Counted from the stretch's first letter, positions 50,305 to 59,275 are shown. The stretch: 64,000 nt of DNA from Actinomadura oligospora ATCC 43269 (GCF_000518265.1 NZ_KI912410.1:972774-1036773), one strand, 5' to 3'. Notes: a model not told the origin generated them from the letters alone. Numbers and translations are program-made.

Positions 50305-51074
50305 TGCGAGCTCTGATCATCCAGCATGATTCCCCCGCCCCCGCCCCGGTCAACGGCCTCCAGTCCGCGCTCACCGCCCGGGGCTGGGAGTACGAGGTGC
50401 ACACCTTCACCGGCGCCGGTGACGTGCTGCCCGACCCCCTCGGGTTCGACCTGGTCGTGCCGCTCGGCTCGATCTGGACCGCGCACGATCCGGAGATCGC
50501 GCAGGTGATCGAGCCGGAGCTCGCGCTGCTCCGCCGGGCGCACGCCGCGGGCGTCCCGATCTTCGGGATCTGCTTCGGCGGGCAGCTCCTCGCGACCGCC
50601 CTCGGCGGCCGGACCGAGCGCGCCGCGTACTCCGAGCACGGGTACGTGAAGATCGAGACCGAGGACCCGGGCCTCGTCCCGTCCGGGCCGTGGTTCCAGT
50701 TCCACGACGACCGCTGGATCACCCCGCCCGACGCGCGGACGATCGCGAGCACCGGCTCCGCGCCGCAGGCGTTCGTCCTCGGCCGCTCGATGGGCGTGCA
50801 GTTCCACCCCGAGATCAACCCGGCGCTGCTGGGGCACTGGCTCGCGGGCGGCGGCACGGCCGTCCTGCGCGCGAAGGGGCACGACCCGGCCGCCGTCCTC
50901 GCCGAGGTCCAGACCCGGGCCGGGGAGACGGCCGGCCTGATGGACGACCTCGTCGAGGCCTTCTTCATCCAGGTCGCCACGGCCCCGAGCCCCGCCGAGA
51001 CCGTCGAGGCCGAGATCGCCGACGTCGAGATCGCCGTCGCCCCGGCCCCGGCCGTCCAGCCCGCCACCGCCTAG
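50304..51074 (+). CDS. Class I glutamine amidotransferase-like protein (GMP-synthase-like)
   Basis: The 256-residue protein starts MRALIIQHDSPAPAPVNGLQ (an ATG at 50298 adds two residues). The Cys-His-Glu triad is visible in IFGICFGGQLLATALGG and MGVQFHPEINP. The C-terminal 50 residues are Ala/Val/Glu-rich and may be an extra helix. Stand-alone members may release ammonia or cleave gamma-glutamyl amides. It is convergent with the PuuD-like gene and shares a terminator with it, so it may belong to the glutamylation cluster, but no cluster operator precedes it. Confidence 0.85.
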   Translation: MRALIIQHDSPAPAPVNGLQSALTARGWEYEVHTFTGAGDVLPDPLGFDLVVPLGSIWTAHDPEIAQVIEPELALLRRAHAAGVPIFGICFGGQLLATALGGRTERAAYSEHGYVKIETEDPGLVPSGPWFQFHDDRWITPPDARTIASTGSAPQAFVLGRSMGVQFHPEINPALLGHWLAGGGTAVLRAKGHDPAAVLAEVQTRAGETAGLMDDLVEAFFIQVATAPSPAETVEAEIADVEIAVAPAPAVQPATA

Positions 51075-51090
51075 GGCTTCTCCTAGGCGG
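51067..51090. terminator. Bidirectional hairpin carrying both stop codons
   Basis: CCGCCTAGG (51067-51075) and CCTAGGCGG (51082-51090) pair perfectly around GCTTCT. Each arm contains one gene's TAG: 51072-51074 for the amidotransferase and the complement of 51083-51085 for the PuuD-like gene. Confidence 0.75.
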
Positions 51091-51790
51091 GGCGGGACGC
51101 CTCGACCAGTTCGGTGAAGACCGCCTGCTGGGCGGGATCGGACGCGGCGGTGTCCTCCGGGTGCCACTGCACGCCGAGGAACCAGCCGCGCGGCCCGTCC
51201 AGCTCGACGGCCTCGACCGTGCCGTCCGCCGCGCGGGCGACCGCGGTCAGGCCCGTCCCGAGGGTCTCCGCGGCCTGGTGGTGGTAGCAGGACGCGGTCA
51301 GGTCCCCTCCGCCGGTGATCTTCGCGAGCAGGGTGCCGGACGTCACGGTCACCGGGTGGACGTGGTGCCGGTGGTCGGGCTCCATGTGCTGGCGGAGCGT
51401 CCCGCCGAGGACGGCGTTCACCACCTGGAGGCCGCGGCAGACCGCGAGCAGCGGTAGCCCGGCCCCGAGCGCGTGGCGGGCGACCGCGACGTCGAAGTCG
51501 TCCTGGTCGTCGTCCACGTCGTAGAGCGTCTCGTGCTCGTCCGCCACGCCGTAGTGGCGGGGGTGCAGGTCGCCGCCGCCCGGCAGCAGGACGCCGTCGC
51601 AGCGCGCCAGGCGGGACGCGACGTCCTCCGGCGCGGCCGGGTGCATCATGAACGGCTCGCCGCCGCCGCGCCACACGGCCTCCGCGAGCGCCCGCGCGGT
51701 CACCTCGGCCCGGTAGCGCAGCGCCGACGCCGACTCGGAGAAGCGGCAGGGCAGCGCGATCAGCGGCCTGAGGCCGTCCCGGGGGCTCAC
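51083..51790 (-). CDS. PuuD-like gamma-glutamyl amide hydrolase (peptidase C26)
   Basis: The 235-residue protein has the C26 class I amidotransferase fold: RPLIALPCRFSES, GVLLPGGGDLHPRHYG, nucleophile Cys in LLAVCRGLQVVNAVLGG, and His/Glu in GVQWHPEDT. In the Puu pathway PuuD hydrolyses gamma-glutamyl-GABA. Here the substrate could be any gamma-glutamyl amide made by the cluster's ligase. The GTG at 51790 overlaps the preceding dehydrogenase stop (GTGA), so the two are coupled and share the operator-controlled promoter upstream of 53274. Confidence 0.9.
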   Translation of the reverse strand: MSPRDGLRPLIALPCRFSESASALRYRAEVTARALAEAVWRGGGEPFMMHPAAPEDVASRLARCDGVLLPGGGDLHPRHYGVADEHETLYDVDDDQDDFDVAVARHALGAGLPLLAVCRGLQVVNAVLGGTLRQHMEPDHRHHVHPVTVTSGTLLAKITGGGDLTASCYHHQAAETLGTGLTAVARAADGTVEAVELDGPRGWFLGVQWHPEDTAASDPAQQAVFTELVEASRPA

Positions 51791-53274
51791 AGCTCGATCC
51801 AGGTGGTCTTGAGGTCGGTGTACTTGTCGAGCGCGTGCAGGGACTTGTCGCGGCCGTGCCCGGAGAGCTTCACGCCGCCGAACGGGACGCTGTAGTCGCC
51901 CTCCTCGTAGCAGTTCACCCAGACCGTCCCGGCGCGGAGGGCGCGGGAGATCCGGTGCGCGGCGGACAGGTCGGACGTCCAGACGGCGGCGGCGAGGCCG
52001 TAGTCGGTGTCGTTCGCGAGCCGGACGGCCTCGTCGGCGTCGGTGAAGGTCAGCACGGACAGGACCGGCCCGAAGATCTCCTCGCGCGCGATCCGCATGG
52101 AGGGCGTGACGTCGCCGAACACCGTCGGCTCCACGAAGTGCCCCGGACGGTCGATCGCCGAGCCCCCGGCCAGCAGCGTCGCGCCGTCCGCGCGTCCGGC
52201 GTCGGCGTAGGAAAGGACGCGGTCGCGGTGCCGGGCCGACACGAGCGGCCCCATCTCGGTCGCCGGGTCGAGCGGGTCGCCGACCCGCATCGCCGACGCC
52301 CGCGCGACGATCCGCTCGACGACGCGCTCGGCGACGTCTTGGTGGACCAGCAGCCGGGACGGCGCGGTGCACATCTCCCCGGCGTTGAAGAAGATCCCCC
52401 AGGCGGCCGTGTCGGCGGCGGCGTCCAGGTCGGGGGCGTCCGGCAGGATGATGTTGGGCGACTTGCCGCCCAGCTCCAGCCACACCCGCTTCAGGTTGGA
52501 GTCGGCCGCGTAGCGCAGGAAGTGCCGTCCGACCTCGGTGGATCCGGTGAACGCCAGCACGTCCACGCCCGGGTGCTCGCCGAGCGCGCGGCCGGTGACC
52601 TCGCCCGGCCCGTTCACGACGTTGAGGACGCCCGGGGGCAGGCCCGCCTCGTCCGCGAGGGCGGCGAAGCGCAGCGCGGACAGCGGCGACTCCTCGGCGG
52701 GCTTCAGCACCGCCGTGCAGCCCGCCGCGAGCGCCGGGCCGAGCTTCCAGGTCGCCATCGTGAGCGGGAAGTTCCACGGGACGACGGCCGCGACGACCCC
52801 GGCGGGCTCGCGCGTGACCAGGGCCAGCGACCCGGCGGCGGTGCGCGGGGCCTCGTCCAGGCCCTTGTCGGCGATCTCGGCGTACCAGCGCAGGCCGTTG
52901 ATCGCGGCGCGCAGCTCGATGCCGTCCGCCTCTCTGACCGGCTTGCCCATCTCCAGCGAGATCAGCAGCGCGAGCTCGGCGCGGTCGCGCTCGACCAGGT
53001 CGGCCCAGCGCAGCAGGACGGCCTTGCGCTCGGCGGGGGCCATGCGCGGCCACGGACCCTCGTCGAACGCGCGGCGCGCGGCGGCGACGGCGCGGTCCAC
53101 GTCGTCCTTCCCGGCGGACGGGACGCGCGCGATCACCTTCCCGTCCCGAGGGGAGACCAGGTCGAAGCCGGTGTCGGTGGACGGAGCGGAGTCCGCGCCG
53201 TCGATGCGGTGGGCGGTCGCCGGGACGAGCCGGCCGGCCCGGTCGAGCCACTCGGCGTGGGAGACCTCGGGCAC
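51787..53274 (-). CDS. PuuC-like NAD-dependent aldehyde dehydrogenase
   Basis: The 495-residue enzyme has VVPWNFPLTMATWKLGPALA, the NAD loop FTGSTEVGRHFLRYAADS, general base Glu in VWLELGGKSPNI and nucleophile Cys in FNAGEMCTAPSRLLV. The NLKRVWLELGGKSPNI context is typical of PuuC-type gamma-glutamylaminobutyraldehyde dehydrogenases. It would oxidise an amine-derived aldehyde to the acid. GTG 53274 follows GAGGAGG. Its promoter (TAACAT -10) overlaps a cluster operator. Confidence 0.9.
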   Translation of the reverse strand: MPEVSHAEWLDRAGRLVPATAHRIDGADSAPSTDTGFDLVSPRDGKVIARVPSAGKDDVDRAVAAARRAFDEGPWPRMAPAERKAVLLRWADLVERDRAELALLISLEMGKPVREADGIELRAAINGLRWYAEIADKGLDEAPRTAAGSLALVTREPAGVVAAVVPWNFPLTMATWKLGPALAAGCTAVLKPAEESPLSALRFAALADEAGLPPGVLNVVNGPGEVTGRALGEHPGVDVLAFTGSTEVGRHFLRYAADSNLKRVWLELGGKSPNIILPDAPDLDAAADTAAWGIFFNAGEMCTAPSRLLVHQDVAERVVERIVARASAMRVGDPLDPATEMGPLVSARHRDRVLSYADAGRADGATLLAGGSAIDRPGHFVEPTVFGDVTPSMRIAREEIFGPVLSVLTFTDADEAVRLANDTDYGLAAAVWTSDLSAAHRISRALRAGTVWVNCYEEGDYSVPFGGVKLSGHGRDKSLHALDKYTDLKTTWIEL

Positions 53275-53301
53275 GGTCCCTCCTCGGGGTCCGGGGGATG
53301 T

Positions 53302-53317
53302 CATTTGGTCCCGAATG
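53302..53317. promoter_or_regulatory. Cluster operator, site d (puuC-like promoter)
   Basis: CATTTGGTCCCGAATG is a 16-bp imperfect palindrome. On the complement, the -10 TAACAT (53320-53315) overlaps it by 3 nt, and GTGACT about 18 nt further up is a plausible -35. The site starts 28 bp upstream of GTG 53274. Confidence 0.7.
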
Positions 53318-53359
53318 TTAGGGGTGGGGGTTGACCCGAGTCACTCCCGTCCGGAAACT

Positions 53360-53375
53360 TGTTTGGAATCAAACA
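53360..53375. promoter_or_regulatory. Cluster operator, site a (hpaE-like promoter)
   Basis: TGTTTGGAATCAAACA is the best dyad of the set, with one extra pair outside (53359-53376). TTGACC at 53331-53336 and AAACTT at 53355-53360 form a possible promoter whose start region the site covers. It is 15 bp before GTG 53391. Confidence 0.75.
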
Positions 53376-53390
53376 ACCTGGAGGTGCCGC

Positions 53391-54851
53391 GTGGCAACGA
53401 TCGCGGGTGTCGCCGTCGACACCGGTCACTGGATCGGCGGTGAGCGCGTCCCCTCGGTGGGCACCGGCGACGTCGCCGAGACCTTCACCGACGTGTCGCC
53501 GATCGACGAGCGGCCGCTCGCGGAGATCTCCTCCGGCGGCGCGCGCGAAGTCGACGCCGCCGTCGACGCCGCGCGCAAGGCGTTCCCGGCCTGGGCCCGC
53601 ACGTCCCGCGAGGAGCGCGCCCGCCTCCTGCACGCCATCGCGGACGGCGTCGAGAAGCGGGTCGAGGACCTCGCGCAGGTCGAGACGTACGACAACGGCG
53701 CGCTGATCCGGTCGCACCGGCGCGGCGTCATGCCGCGCGTCGCGCACAACTTCCGGTTCTTCGCCGACTGGCTGCTGAACCTCGGCCACGAGGACTTCGA
53801 GACCCGCGGCCACACCAACCACGTCTCCTGGGACCCGGCCGGAGTCTCCGCGCTGATCACCCCGTGGAACGCGCCGCTGATGCTCGCCACGTGGAAGATC
53901 GCCCCGGCGCTCGCGGCGGGCAACACCGTCGTGCTGAAGCCCGCCGAGTGGACGCCGCTGACCGCGTCCCTGCTGGCCGACATCACCGCCGAGGCCGGGC
54001 TCCCGGACGGCGTGTTCAACGTCGTCCAGGGGTACGGCGCGCAGGTCGGCGGCCCGCTGACCGCGCACCCGGACGTCCGCCGGATCAGCTTCACCGGCTC
54101 CGTCCCGACCGCCCGCACGATCGCCGCCGCGGCCGGGCCGAACCTCACCCCGCTCTCGCTGGAGCTGGGCGGCAAGTCCCCGCTCATCGTCTTCGCCGAC
54201 GCCGACCTCGACCTCGCCGTCGACCTGGCCGTCGAGCAGTACGACAACGCCGGGCAGGTCTGCCTCGCCGCGACGCGGCTGCTCGTCGAGTCGTCCGTCG
54301 TGGACGAGTTCACCGCGCGGTTCGTCGAGAAGGCGTCCAGGCTGAAGCAGGGCGACCCCCGCGACGAGGCCACCGACATCGGCCCGCAGATCCACCGGAG
54401 GCACTTCGAGCGCGTGGACGGGTTCGTCCAGCGGGCGAAGGCGGACGGCGCGACCACGCTCCTCGGCGGCGGCCCGAACGACGACCTCGGCGGCCTGTTC
54501 TACCGGCCGACGCTGTTCGCGAACCCCGGCAAGGAGATCGCGTCGGAGGAGGTCTTCGGGCCCGTCCTGACCCTCCAGACGTTCGACACCGAAGAGCAGG
54601 CCGTCGCGATGGCCAACGAGACCAGGTTCGGCCTCGCCGCGACGCTCGCGACCGGTTCGCCCGAGCGCGCCGAGCGCGTGACGTCCCGGCTCGTCGCCGG
54701 GACGGTCTGGGTGAACTGCTTCTTCGTCCGCGACCTGCGCGCCCCGTTCGGCGGGTCCCGGCAGTCGGGCGTCGGCCGCGAGGGCGGCGACTGGTCCTTC
54801 GACTTCTACTGCGACCTGAAGAACACGGTGACGGCCCCATGGGAGAAGTAG
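53391..54851 (+). CDS. HpaE-like 5-carboxymethyl-2-hydroxymuconate semialdehyde dehydrogenase
   Basis: The 486-residue dehydrogenase has LITPWNAPLMLATWKIAPAL, NVVQGYGAQVG, the NAD loop FTGSVPTARTIAAAAG, Glu in LSLELGGKSPLIVF and Cys in NAGQVCLAATRLLVE. The C-terminal FVRDLRAPFGGSRQSGVGRE and YCDLKNT resemble HpaE, which oxidises the ring-cleavage semialdehyde of homoprotocatechuate. GTG 53391 follows GGAGG. It overlaps hpaD by 13 bp, so the genes form an operon. Confidence 0.85.
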   Translation: MATIAGVAVDTGHWIGGERVPSVGTGDVAETFTDVSPIDERPLAEISSGGAREVDAAVDAARKAFPAWARTSREERARLLHAIADGVEKRVEDLAQVETYDNGALIRSHRRGVMPRVAHNFRFFADWLLNLGHEDFETRGHTNHVSWDPAGVSALITPWNAPLMLATWKIAPALAAGNTVVLKPAEWTPLTASLLADITAEAGLPDGVFNVVQGYGAQVGGPLTAHPDVRRISFTGSVPTARTIAAAAGPNLTPLSLELGGKSPLIVFADADLDLAVDLAVEQYDNAGQVCLAATRLLVESSVVDEFTARFVEKASRLKQGDPRDEATDIGPQIHRRHFERVDGFVQRAKADGATTLLGGGPNDDLGGLFYRPTLFANPGKEIASEEVFGPVLTLQTFDTEEQAVAMANETRFGLAATLATGSPERAERVTSRLVAGTVWVNCFFVRDLRAPFGGSRQSGVGREGGDWSFDFYCDLKNTVTAPWEK

Positions 54852-55744
54852 TCGGCGCGGGCGTGCTCGCGCACGTCCCCACCATCGTCCTGCCCGAGGT
54901 CACCCGCCGCGAGCTCAACAACGGCGAGGACTCCACGCTGGTCGCGGGCCTGGAGAGGCTCCGCGCGGAGGTCTTCGACCGGGACGACTACGACACCGTC
55001 GTCGTCCTCGACTCGCACTGGGCGACGACCGTCGAGTTCGTCGTGACCTCGCACGAGCGCCGCGCCGGGCTCTACACCTCCGACGAGCTGCCGCGCGGCA
55101 TGTGCCGGATGCCCTACGACATCCCCGGCGACCCCGAGCTCGCGCACGCGATCGCGGCGCACGCCGAGGCGCAGGGCACGTGGATCACCCCGGTCGACGA
55201 CCCCTACCTGCCGATCCAGTACGCCACGGTCAACCTGTGGGAGTACCTCGGCGTCCGGGACCAGCCGTACCTGGACCGTCCGGGCAAGAAGTGGATCTCG
55301 ATCGGGGTCTGCCAGACCGCCGACGTCGAGGACAGCCTGCGCCTCGGCCGGGCCCTCGCCGCCGGGATCGCCGACACCGACCGGCGCGTCCTGCTGGTGG
55401 CGTCCGGCGCGCTGTCGCACACCTTCTGGCCGCTGCGCGAGATCCGCGACCACGAGGCCGCGGGCCCCGAGCACATCCGCACCCAGGAGGCCCGGCGCGC
55501 GGACGAGGAGCGCATCGAGTGGTTCGGGAAGGGCGACCACGCCCGCGTCCTGGACACGATGCCGGAGTTCCTCAGGCACAAGCCGGAGGCCCGGTTCGGG
55601 CACTACCTCATGATGGTCGGCGCGCTGGGCGAGCGGGACTGCGTCGCCCCCGGACGCCTCTACAGCGAGTACGAGAACAGCGTCGGCACGGGCCAGGTGC
55701 ACATCTGGTTCGACCGGCCCGAGAACGGATGGACGGCCCGATGA
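54839..55744 (+). CDS. hpaD: HpaD-like extradiol ring-cleavage dioxygenase (class III)
   Basis: The 301-residue protein belongs to the LigB-type extradiol dioxygenases. GAGVLAHVPTIVLPE, VVVLDSHWATTVEFVV and LLVASGALSHTFWPLRE carry the expected His ligands and base, and SVGTGQVHIWF matches the HpaD C-terminus. It would open the ring of 3,4-dihydroxyphenylacetate between C2 and C3 using Fe(II). Its ATG lies inside the end of hpaE and its stop overlaps the next ATG by 4 bp. A related arylalkyl catechol as substrate cannot be excluded. Confidence 0.88.
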   Translation: MGEVVGAGVLAHVPTIVLPEVTRRELNNGEDSTLVAGLERLRAEVFDRDDYDTVVVLDSHWATTVEFVVTSHERRAGLYTSDELPRGMCRMPYDIPGDPELAHAIAAHAEAQGTWITPVDDPYLPIQYATVNLWEYLGVRDQPYLDRPGKKWISIGVCQTADVEDSLRLGRALAAGIADTDRRVLLVASGALSHTFWPLREIRDHEAAGPEHIRTQEARRADEERIEWFGKGDHARVLDTMPEFLRHKPEARFGHYLMMVGALGERDCVAPGRLYSEYENSVGTGQVHIWFDRPENGWTAR

Positions 55745-56589
55745 CCGTGGAATACCGCCGGATCCTGCTGGACGGCGCGGTCACCCGCGTCGTGCGCGAC
55801 GGCGAGGAGCTCGTCGCCGCCGACGGCCGCCGGGTCGGCGTCGAGGACGCGGCGCACCTGCCGCCGGTCGAGCCGTCCAAGATCGTCGCGGTGCACCTGA
55901 ACCACCGCAGCCGGGTCGAGGAGTTCCAGACCTCGCTGCCGCCCGCGCCGACCTACTTCCACAAGCCGACGTCCGCGCTGAACTCGCACGGCGGCGCGAT
56001 CGTCCGGCCGGAGGGCTGCAAGTACCTCAACTACGAGGGCGAGATCGCGATCGTCATCGGGCGCACCGCCCGCAACATCGCGCCGTCCGAGGCGGGCGAC
56101 CACATCGCGGGCTACACGGTCGCCAACGACTACGGCCTGCACGACTTCCGCGACACCGACGCGGGCTCGATGCTGCGCGTGAAGGGCTCCGACACGCTCT
56201 GCCCGCTCGGCCCGGGCCTCGTCACCGGCTGGGACTTCCGCGGCAAGTACCTGCGGACGTACGTCAACGGCGAGATCGTCCAGGACGGCTCGACCGACGA
56301 GATGCAGTGGGACATGCACTACCTCGTCGCCGACATCGCCCGCACGATCACCCTCAACCCCGGCGACGTCCTGCTGTCGGGCACCCCGGCCAACTCGCGC
56401 CCGGTGTCGCCCGGCGACGTCGTCGAGGTCGAGGCCGAGGGCCTCGGCCGCCTCCGCAACCACATCGTCACCGGGCCGGTGCCGGTCCGGGACGACTGCG
56501 GAGCCCAGCCGACCGAGTCCGAAGAGGTCGTCTCCACCGCCTTCGGCGGCGACTGGGAGTTCCGGGGCGTCCGCGCCCCGCGCCGCTGA
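55741..56589 (+). CDS. HpaG-like fumarylacetoacetate hydrolase family isomerase/decarboxylase
   Basis: The 282-residue FAH-family enzyme has VHLNHRSRVEEFQ, FHKPTSALNSHGG, metal ligands in YLNYEGEIAIVIG, NDYGLHDFRDTD, GLVTGWDFRGKYLRTYVNGE and GDVLLSGTPANSRPV. In homoprotocatechuate catabolism HpaG decarboxylates the oxidised cleavage product and isomerises the diene. The ATGA overlap with hpaD supports that pathway. The separate CHM isomerase (HpaF), hydratase (HpaH) and aldolase (HpaI) are not in the window. Confidence 0.85.
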   Translation: MTVEYRRILLDGAVTRVVRDGEELVAADGRRVGVEDAAHLPPVEPSKIVAVHLNHRSRVEEFQTSLPPAPTYFHKPTSALNSHGGAIVRPEGCKYLNYEGEIAIVIGRTARNIAPSEAGDHIAGYTVANDYGLHDFRDTDAGSMLRVKGSDTLCPLGPGLVTGWDFRGKYLRTYVNGEIVQDGSTDEMQWDMHYLVADIARTITLNPGDVLLSGTPANSRPVSPGDVVEVEAEGLGRLRNHIVTGPVPVRDDCGAQPTESEEVVSTAFGGDWEFRGVRAPRR

Positions 56590-56619
56590 CCCCCTGCACG
56601 TTCGAAAGGAACCACCCCC

Positions 56620-56808
56620 ATGAAGATCATCGTGGACATGGACCGCTGCCAGGACCACGGCCAGTGCGTCTTCTCCGCCCCCGACGTGTTCCGCCTGAAC
56701 GACGAGGGCCACCTGGAGTACGAGGAGACCGCCGACGAGTCGCTCCGCGACGCCGTCGAGGAGGCCGCGGACGTCTGCCCGCTCCAGGCCATCACCATCG
56801 AGGGCTGA
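56620..56808 (+). CDS. 3Fe-4S ferredoxin, cluster P450 partner
   Basis: The 62-residue protein MKIIVDMDRCQDHGQCVFSA has Cys10 and Cys16, plus Cys in ADVCPLQAI, the three-Cys [3Fe-4S] pattern. GAAAGGA lies 9 nt before ATG. It is followed by its likely reductase and is the second such ferredoxin in the window; it would deliver electrons to the P450 starting at 63270. Confidence 0.9.
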   Translation: MKIIVDMDRCQDHGQCVFSAPDVFRLNDEGHLEYEETADESLRDAVEEAADVCPLQAITIEG

Positions 56809-56840
56809 CCTCGCCTTTTCCGGCTGACGAAGGGATGAGC

Positions 56841-58010
56841 ATGCGGCGGATCGTCGTGGTCGGCGCGTCCATGGGCGGGCTGCGCGCGGCCGAGCAACTG
56901 CGCGCGGCCGGGTTCGCGGGGGACCTGACGGTGGTGGGCGACGAGCCGCACCGCCCCTACAACCGTCCGCCGCTGTCCAAGGAGGTGCTCGCCTCCGAGG
57001 TCACGCACGAGGCGGTCGCGTTCCGGATGCGCGCCTCGGTCGAGGACGTCGACTGGCGGCTCGGCGTGCCGGTCGTCTCGTCCGACCTGGCCGCCCGCAC
57101 CCTCACCCTCCTGGACGGCTCGTCCCTCGCCTACGACGGCCTGGTCGTGGCGACGGGCCTGCGCGCCCGCCGCCTGCCCCAGCCCGGCCTGGAGGACCGG
57201 CGGCACGTCGTCCGCACCCTGGACGACGCGACCCGGCTCCGGGCCGTCCTCACCCCCGGCGCCCGCGTCGTGGTGATCGGCGCGGGCTTCGTCGGCTGCG
57301 AGGTCGCCGCGACGGCCCGCGGGCTCGGCGCGGAGGTGACGGTCGTCTGCGCCACGTCCGAACCGCTGATGAGCCCCCTCGGCCCCGACCTGGGGGCGGA
57401 GCTGCGCCGCCGCCACGAGGCCCGGGGCGTCCGCTTCCTCCTCGGGCGCACGGTCACGTCCTTCGGCACCTCGGACGCCGGTGACGTCCTGCTGTCGGAC
57501 GGCACCTCCCTCCCCGCGGACGCGATCATCGAGGCGGTCGGCTCGACGCCCTGCGTGTCCTGGCTGGACGGCAACGGCCTCGACCTGTCGGACGGCGTCC
57601 TCTGCGACGCCGACCTGCGCGTCGAGGGCCGTCCGGACGTCGTGGCGGTCGGCGACGTCGCGCGCTTCCCCAACGCCCGCTACGACGGCGTGTGCCGCCG
57701 CGTCGAGCACTGGTCGATCCCGACCGACACCGCCCGCAAGGCGGCCCGGACGCTCCTCGGCGTGGACGCGCCGCCCTTCGCGCCCCTGCCGTCCTTCTGG
57801 AGCGACCAGTACGAGCTGCGCATCCAGTCGTTCGGCGCGCCCGCGCTGGGCGGCGACGACATCCGCGTCCTGGAGGGCGAGCCGTCCGGCGAGTGCGCCG
57901 TCGGCTACCACCGCGACGGCGAACTGGTCGGCGTCGTCCTGCTCGGCCTCCCGGGCGCGATCCCCCGCTACCGCAAACAGCTCATGGACGCCTTCGCCGC
58001 CACGGTCTGA
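56841..58010 (+). CDS. NAD(P)H-dependent ferredoxin reductase
   Basis: The 389-residue flavoprotein has the FAD site RIVVVGASMGGLRAAEQLRA, the family mark RPYNRPPLSKEVLA, the NAD site VVVIGAGFVGCEVAATARGL and the second FAD motif VVAVGDVARFPN. It matches putidaredoxin-reductase-type enzymes. Together with the ferredoxin just upstream it forms the electron chain for a class I P450. GAAGGG at 56829-56834 favours ATG 56841 over 56835. Confidence 0.93.
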   Translation: MRRIVVVGASMGGLRAAEQLRAAGFAGDLTVVGDEPHRPYNRPPLSKEVLASEVTHEAVAFRMRASVEDVDWRLGVPVVSSDLAARTLTLLDGSSLAYDGLVVATGLRARRLPQPGLEDRRHVVRTLDDATRLRAVLTPGARVVVIGAGFVGCEVAATARGLGAEVTVVCATSEPLMSPLGPDLGAELRRRHEARGVRFLLGRTVTSFGTSDAGDVLLSDGTSLPADAIIEAVGSTPCVSWLDGNGLDLSDGVLCDADLRVEGRPDVVAVGDVARFPNARYDGVCRRVEHWSIPTDTARKAARTLLGVDAPPFAPLPSFWSDQYELRIQSFGAPALGGDDIRVLEGEPSGECAVGYHRDGELVGVVLLGLPGAIPRYRKQLMDAFAATV

Positions 58011-58131
58011 GCACCGGGTCCGGACGCGGGTTGAGCGGGCGTCCCGCACGCTGGTACAACCATGCCCAGCGTCGCGTGCGCCCTTCGGGAGAACGTCGCG
58101 GGCATGGAGGCGCGGTAACAAGGGAACGGGT

Positions 58132-58623
58132 TTGTCTTCACCCACTGAGCGCCTCACGGCGTTCGGAAACCAGCTCATCGAAGTCCATCTCTGGCTCCGC
58201 GAAGAACTCGACGTCCTGCGCGAGGGCGTCGAGCGGAATCTTTCCGGCGGAGCGCGCCCGCGCGAACTGCGGGCCCATTGCCTGACGTTCTGCTCGGCCT
58301 TCGACCGCCACCACCGAGGCGAGGACGGCGGCGCTTTCCGCGTGCTCGCCGCGCGGTTCCCCGAACTGCGTCCGGTGCTCGAGGAACTGTCCCAGGATCA
58401 CCGCGTCATCGAGGAATCCCTCCGCAGGGTCCAGGCCATCGTGGACGGCCTGTCGCCGGAGAGCGATCCCGACGAGGTCCGGCGCGAGTTGGACGGCCTC
58501 GCCGCGCTCATGGAGACCCATTTCACCTACGAGGAGAAACGCATCGTCTCCGCGCTCAACGAGTTGGACGTCCCCGACTGGCGACGCGTCCGGCCGGAGT
58601 TCCTCCGGACCGGCGAAGGCTAG
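58132..58623 (+). CDS. Hemerythrin HHE-domain protein
   Basis: From TTG 58132 (AAGGGA 6 nt upstream) the product is 163 residues in one four-helix domain. Metal ligands are visible in IEVHLWLREEL, FDRHHRGEDGG, LSQDHRVIEESL and METHFTYEEKRI, the H/HxxxE-type pattern of bacterial hemerythrins. It could bind O2 or scavenge iron or peroxide; two oxygenases are nearby. It converges on the MarR gene with both stops inside one CTAG. Confidence 0.85.
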   Translation: MSSPTERLTAFGNQLIEVHLWLREELDVLREGVERNLSGGARPRELRAHCLTFCSAFDRHHRGEDGGAFRVLAARFPELRPVLEELSQDHRVIEESLRRVQAIVDGLSPESDPDEVRRELDGLAALMETHFTYEEKRIVSALNELDVPDWRRVRPEFLRTGEG

Positions 58624-59192
58624 AGGCGGGGGCGGCGGCCGGAGCGGCGGGGTGGGGGAGGGGAGCCCGCGAGGAGGGACTGGCGGCGGTCGTCGCCGTC
58701 GGCCTCCAGGTGCTCGACGATGGCGCGCAGGGAGTGCGCCAGGTCCCGGCTCTCGTCGGGGGACAGGGGCGCGGCGACGAAGGACTCCTCGGCGTTGAAC
58801 GCGGGGAACAGGTCGCACATCAGCGTCTCGCCCTCCGGCGTGAGCCGCAGCAGGACCAGGCGTCCGTCGGTGGCGTGCTGGTGGCGTTCCAGCAGGCCGC
58901 GGCCCTCCAGCGTGCGGACGACCCCGGTCAGGGTGCCCTTGGAGATGCCCGCCTCCTCGGCGACGTGCCGGGTCTCCATCTCGTCCCAGATCCACACCAC
59001 CCACAGGACGACGAAGGCCGTCCAGGTGAGGTCGGCGCGGCGCAGGACCGAGCCCTCCACGTGCTGCCGGATGGCGGTGGCGGCGCGGTAGATGTTGGAG
59101 ACCGCCATCATCGCGTCGTGCCGGATGGGCACGTCCCCCAGCCGCCGCTGGATCGCCTGCTCGGTCTCGCCGAGGGTGTGATGCCCGGTCAC
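58620..59192 (-). CDS. MarR family regulator of the aromatic/amine cluster
   Basis: The 190-residue protein has VLWVVWIWDEMETRHVAEEA, recognition helix GISKGTLTGVVRTLEGRGLL and wing ERHQHATDGRLVLLRLT, followed by a dimerisation helix. GTG 59192 is the best start (TGHHTLGETEQAIQRRLGDV). Two copies of the cluster operator lie in its promoter region (59241-59256 and 59276-59291) and four more at the other promoters, so it is the likely repressor of the whole cluster. The ligand may be the amine, the aryl acetate or a ring-cleavage product. Confidence 0.88.
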   Translation of the reverse strand: MTGHHTLGETEQAIQRRLGDVPIRHDAMMAVSNIYRAATAIRQHVEGSVLRRADLTWTAFVVLWVVWIWDEMETRHVAEEAGISKGTLTGVVRTLEGRGLLERHQHATDGRLVLLRLTPEGETLMCDLFPAFNAEESFVAAPLSPDESRDLAHSLRAIVEHLEADGDDRRQSLLAGSPPPPRRSGRRPRL

Positions 59193-59240
59193 GCGCTCTC
59201 CATCCGTCGTCGGCCTCCTGAACCTACCCTTGTCGCCGCT

Positions 59241-59256
59241 CGTTTGAATCCGTACG
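59241..59256. promoter_or_regulatory. Cluster operator, site e (marR side)
   Basis: CGTTTGAATCCGTACG differs from site c at 61709 in only two of 16 positions. It starts 49 bp upstream of the marR GTG, consistent with autoregulation. Confidence 0.7.
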
Positions 59257-59275
59257 ATCCCTGCAACCCGGAAGT

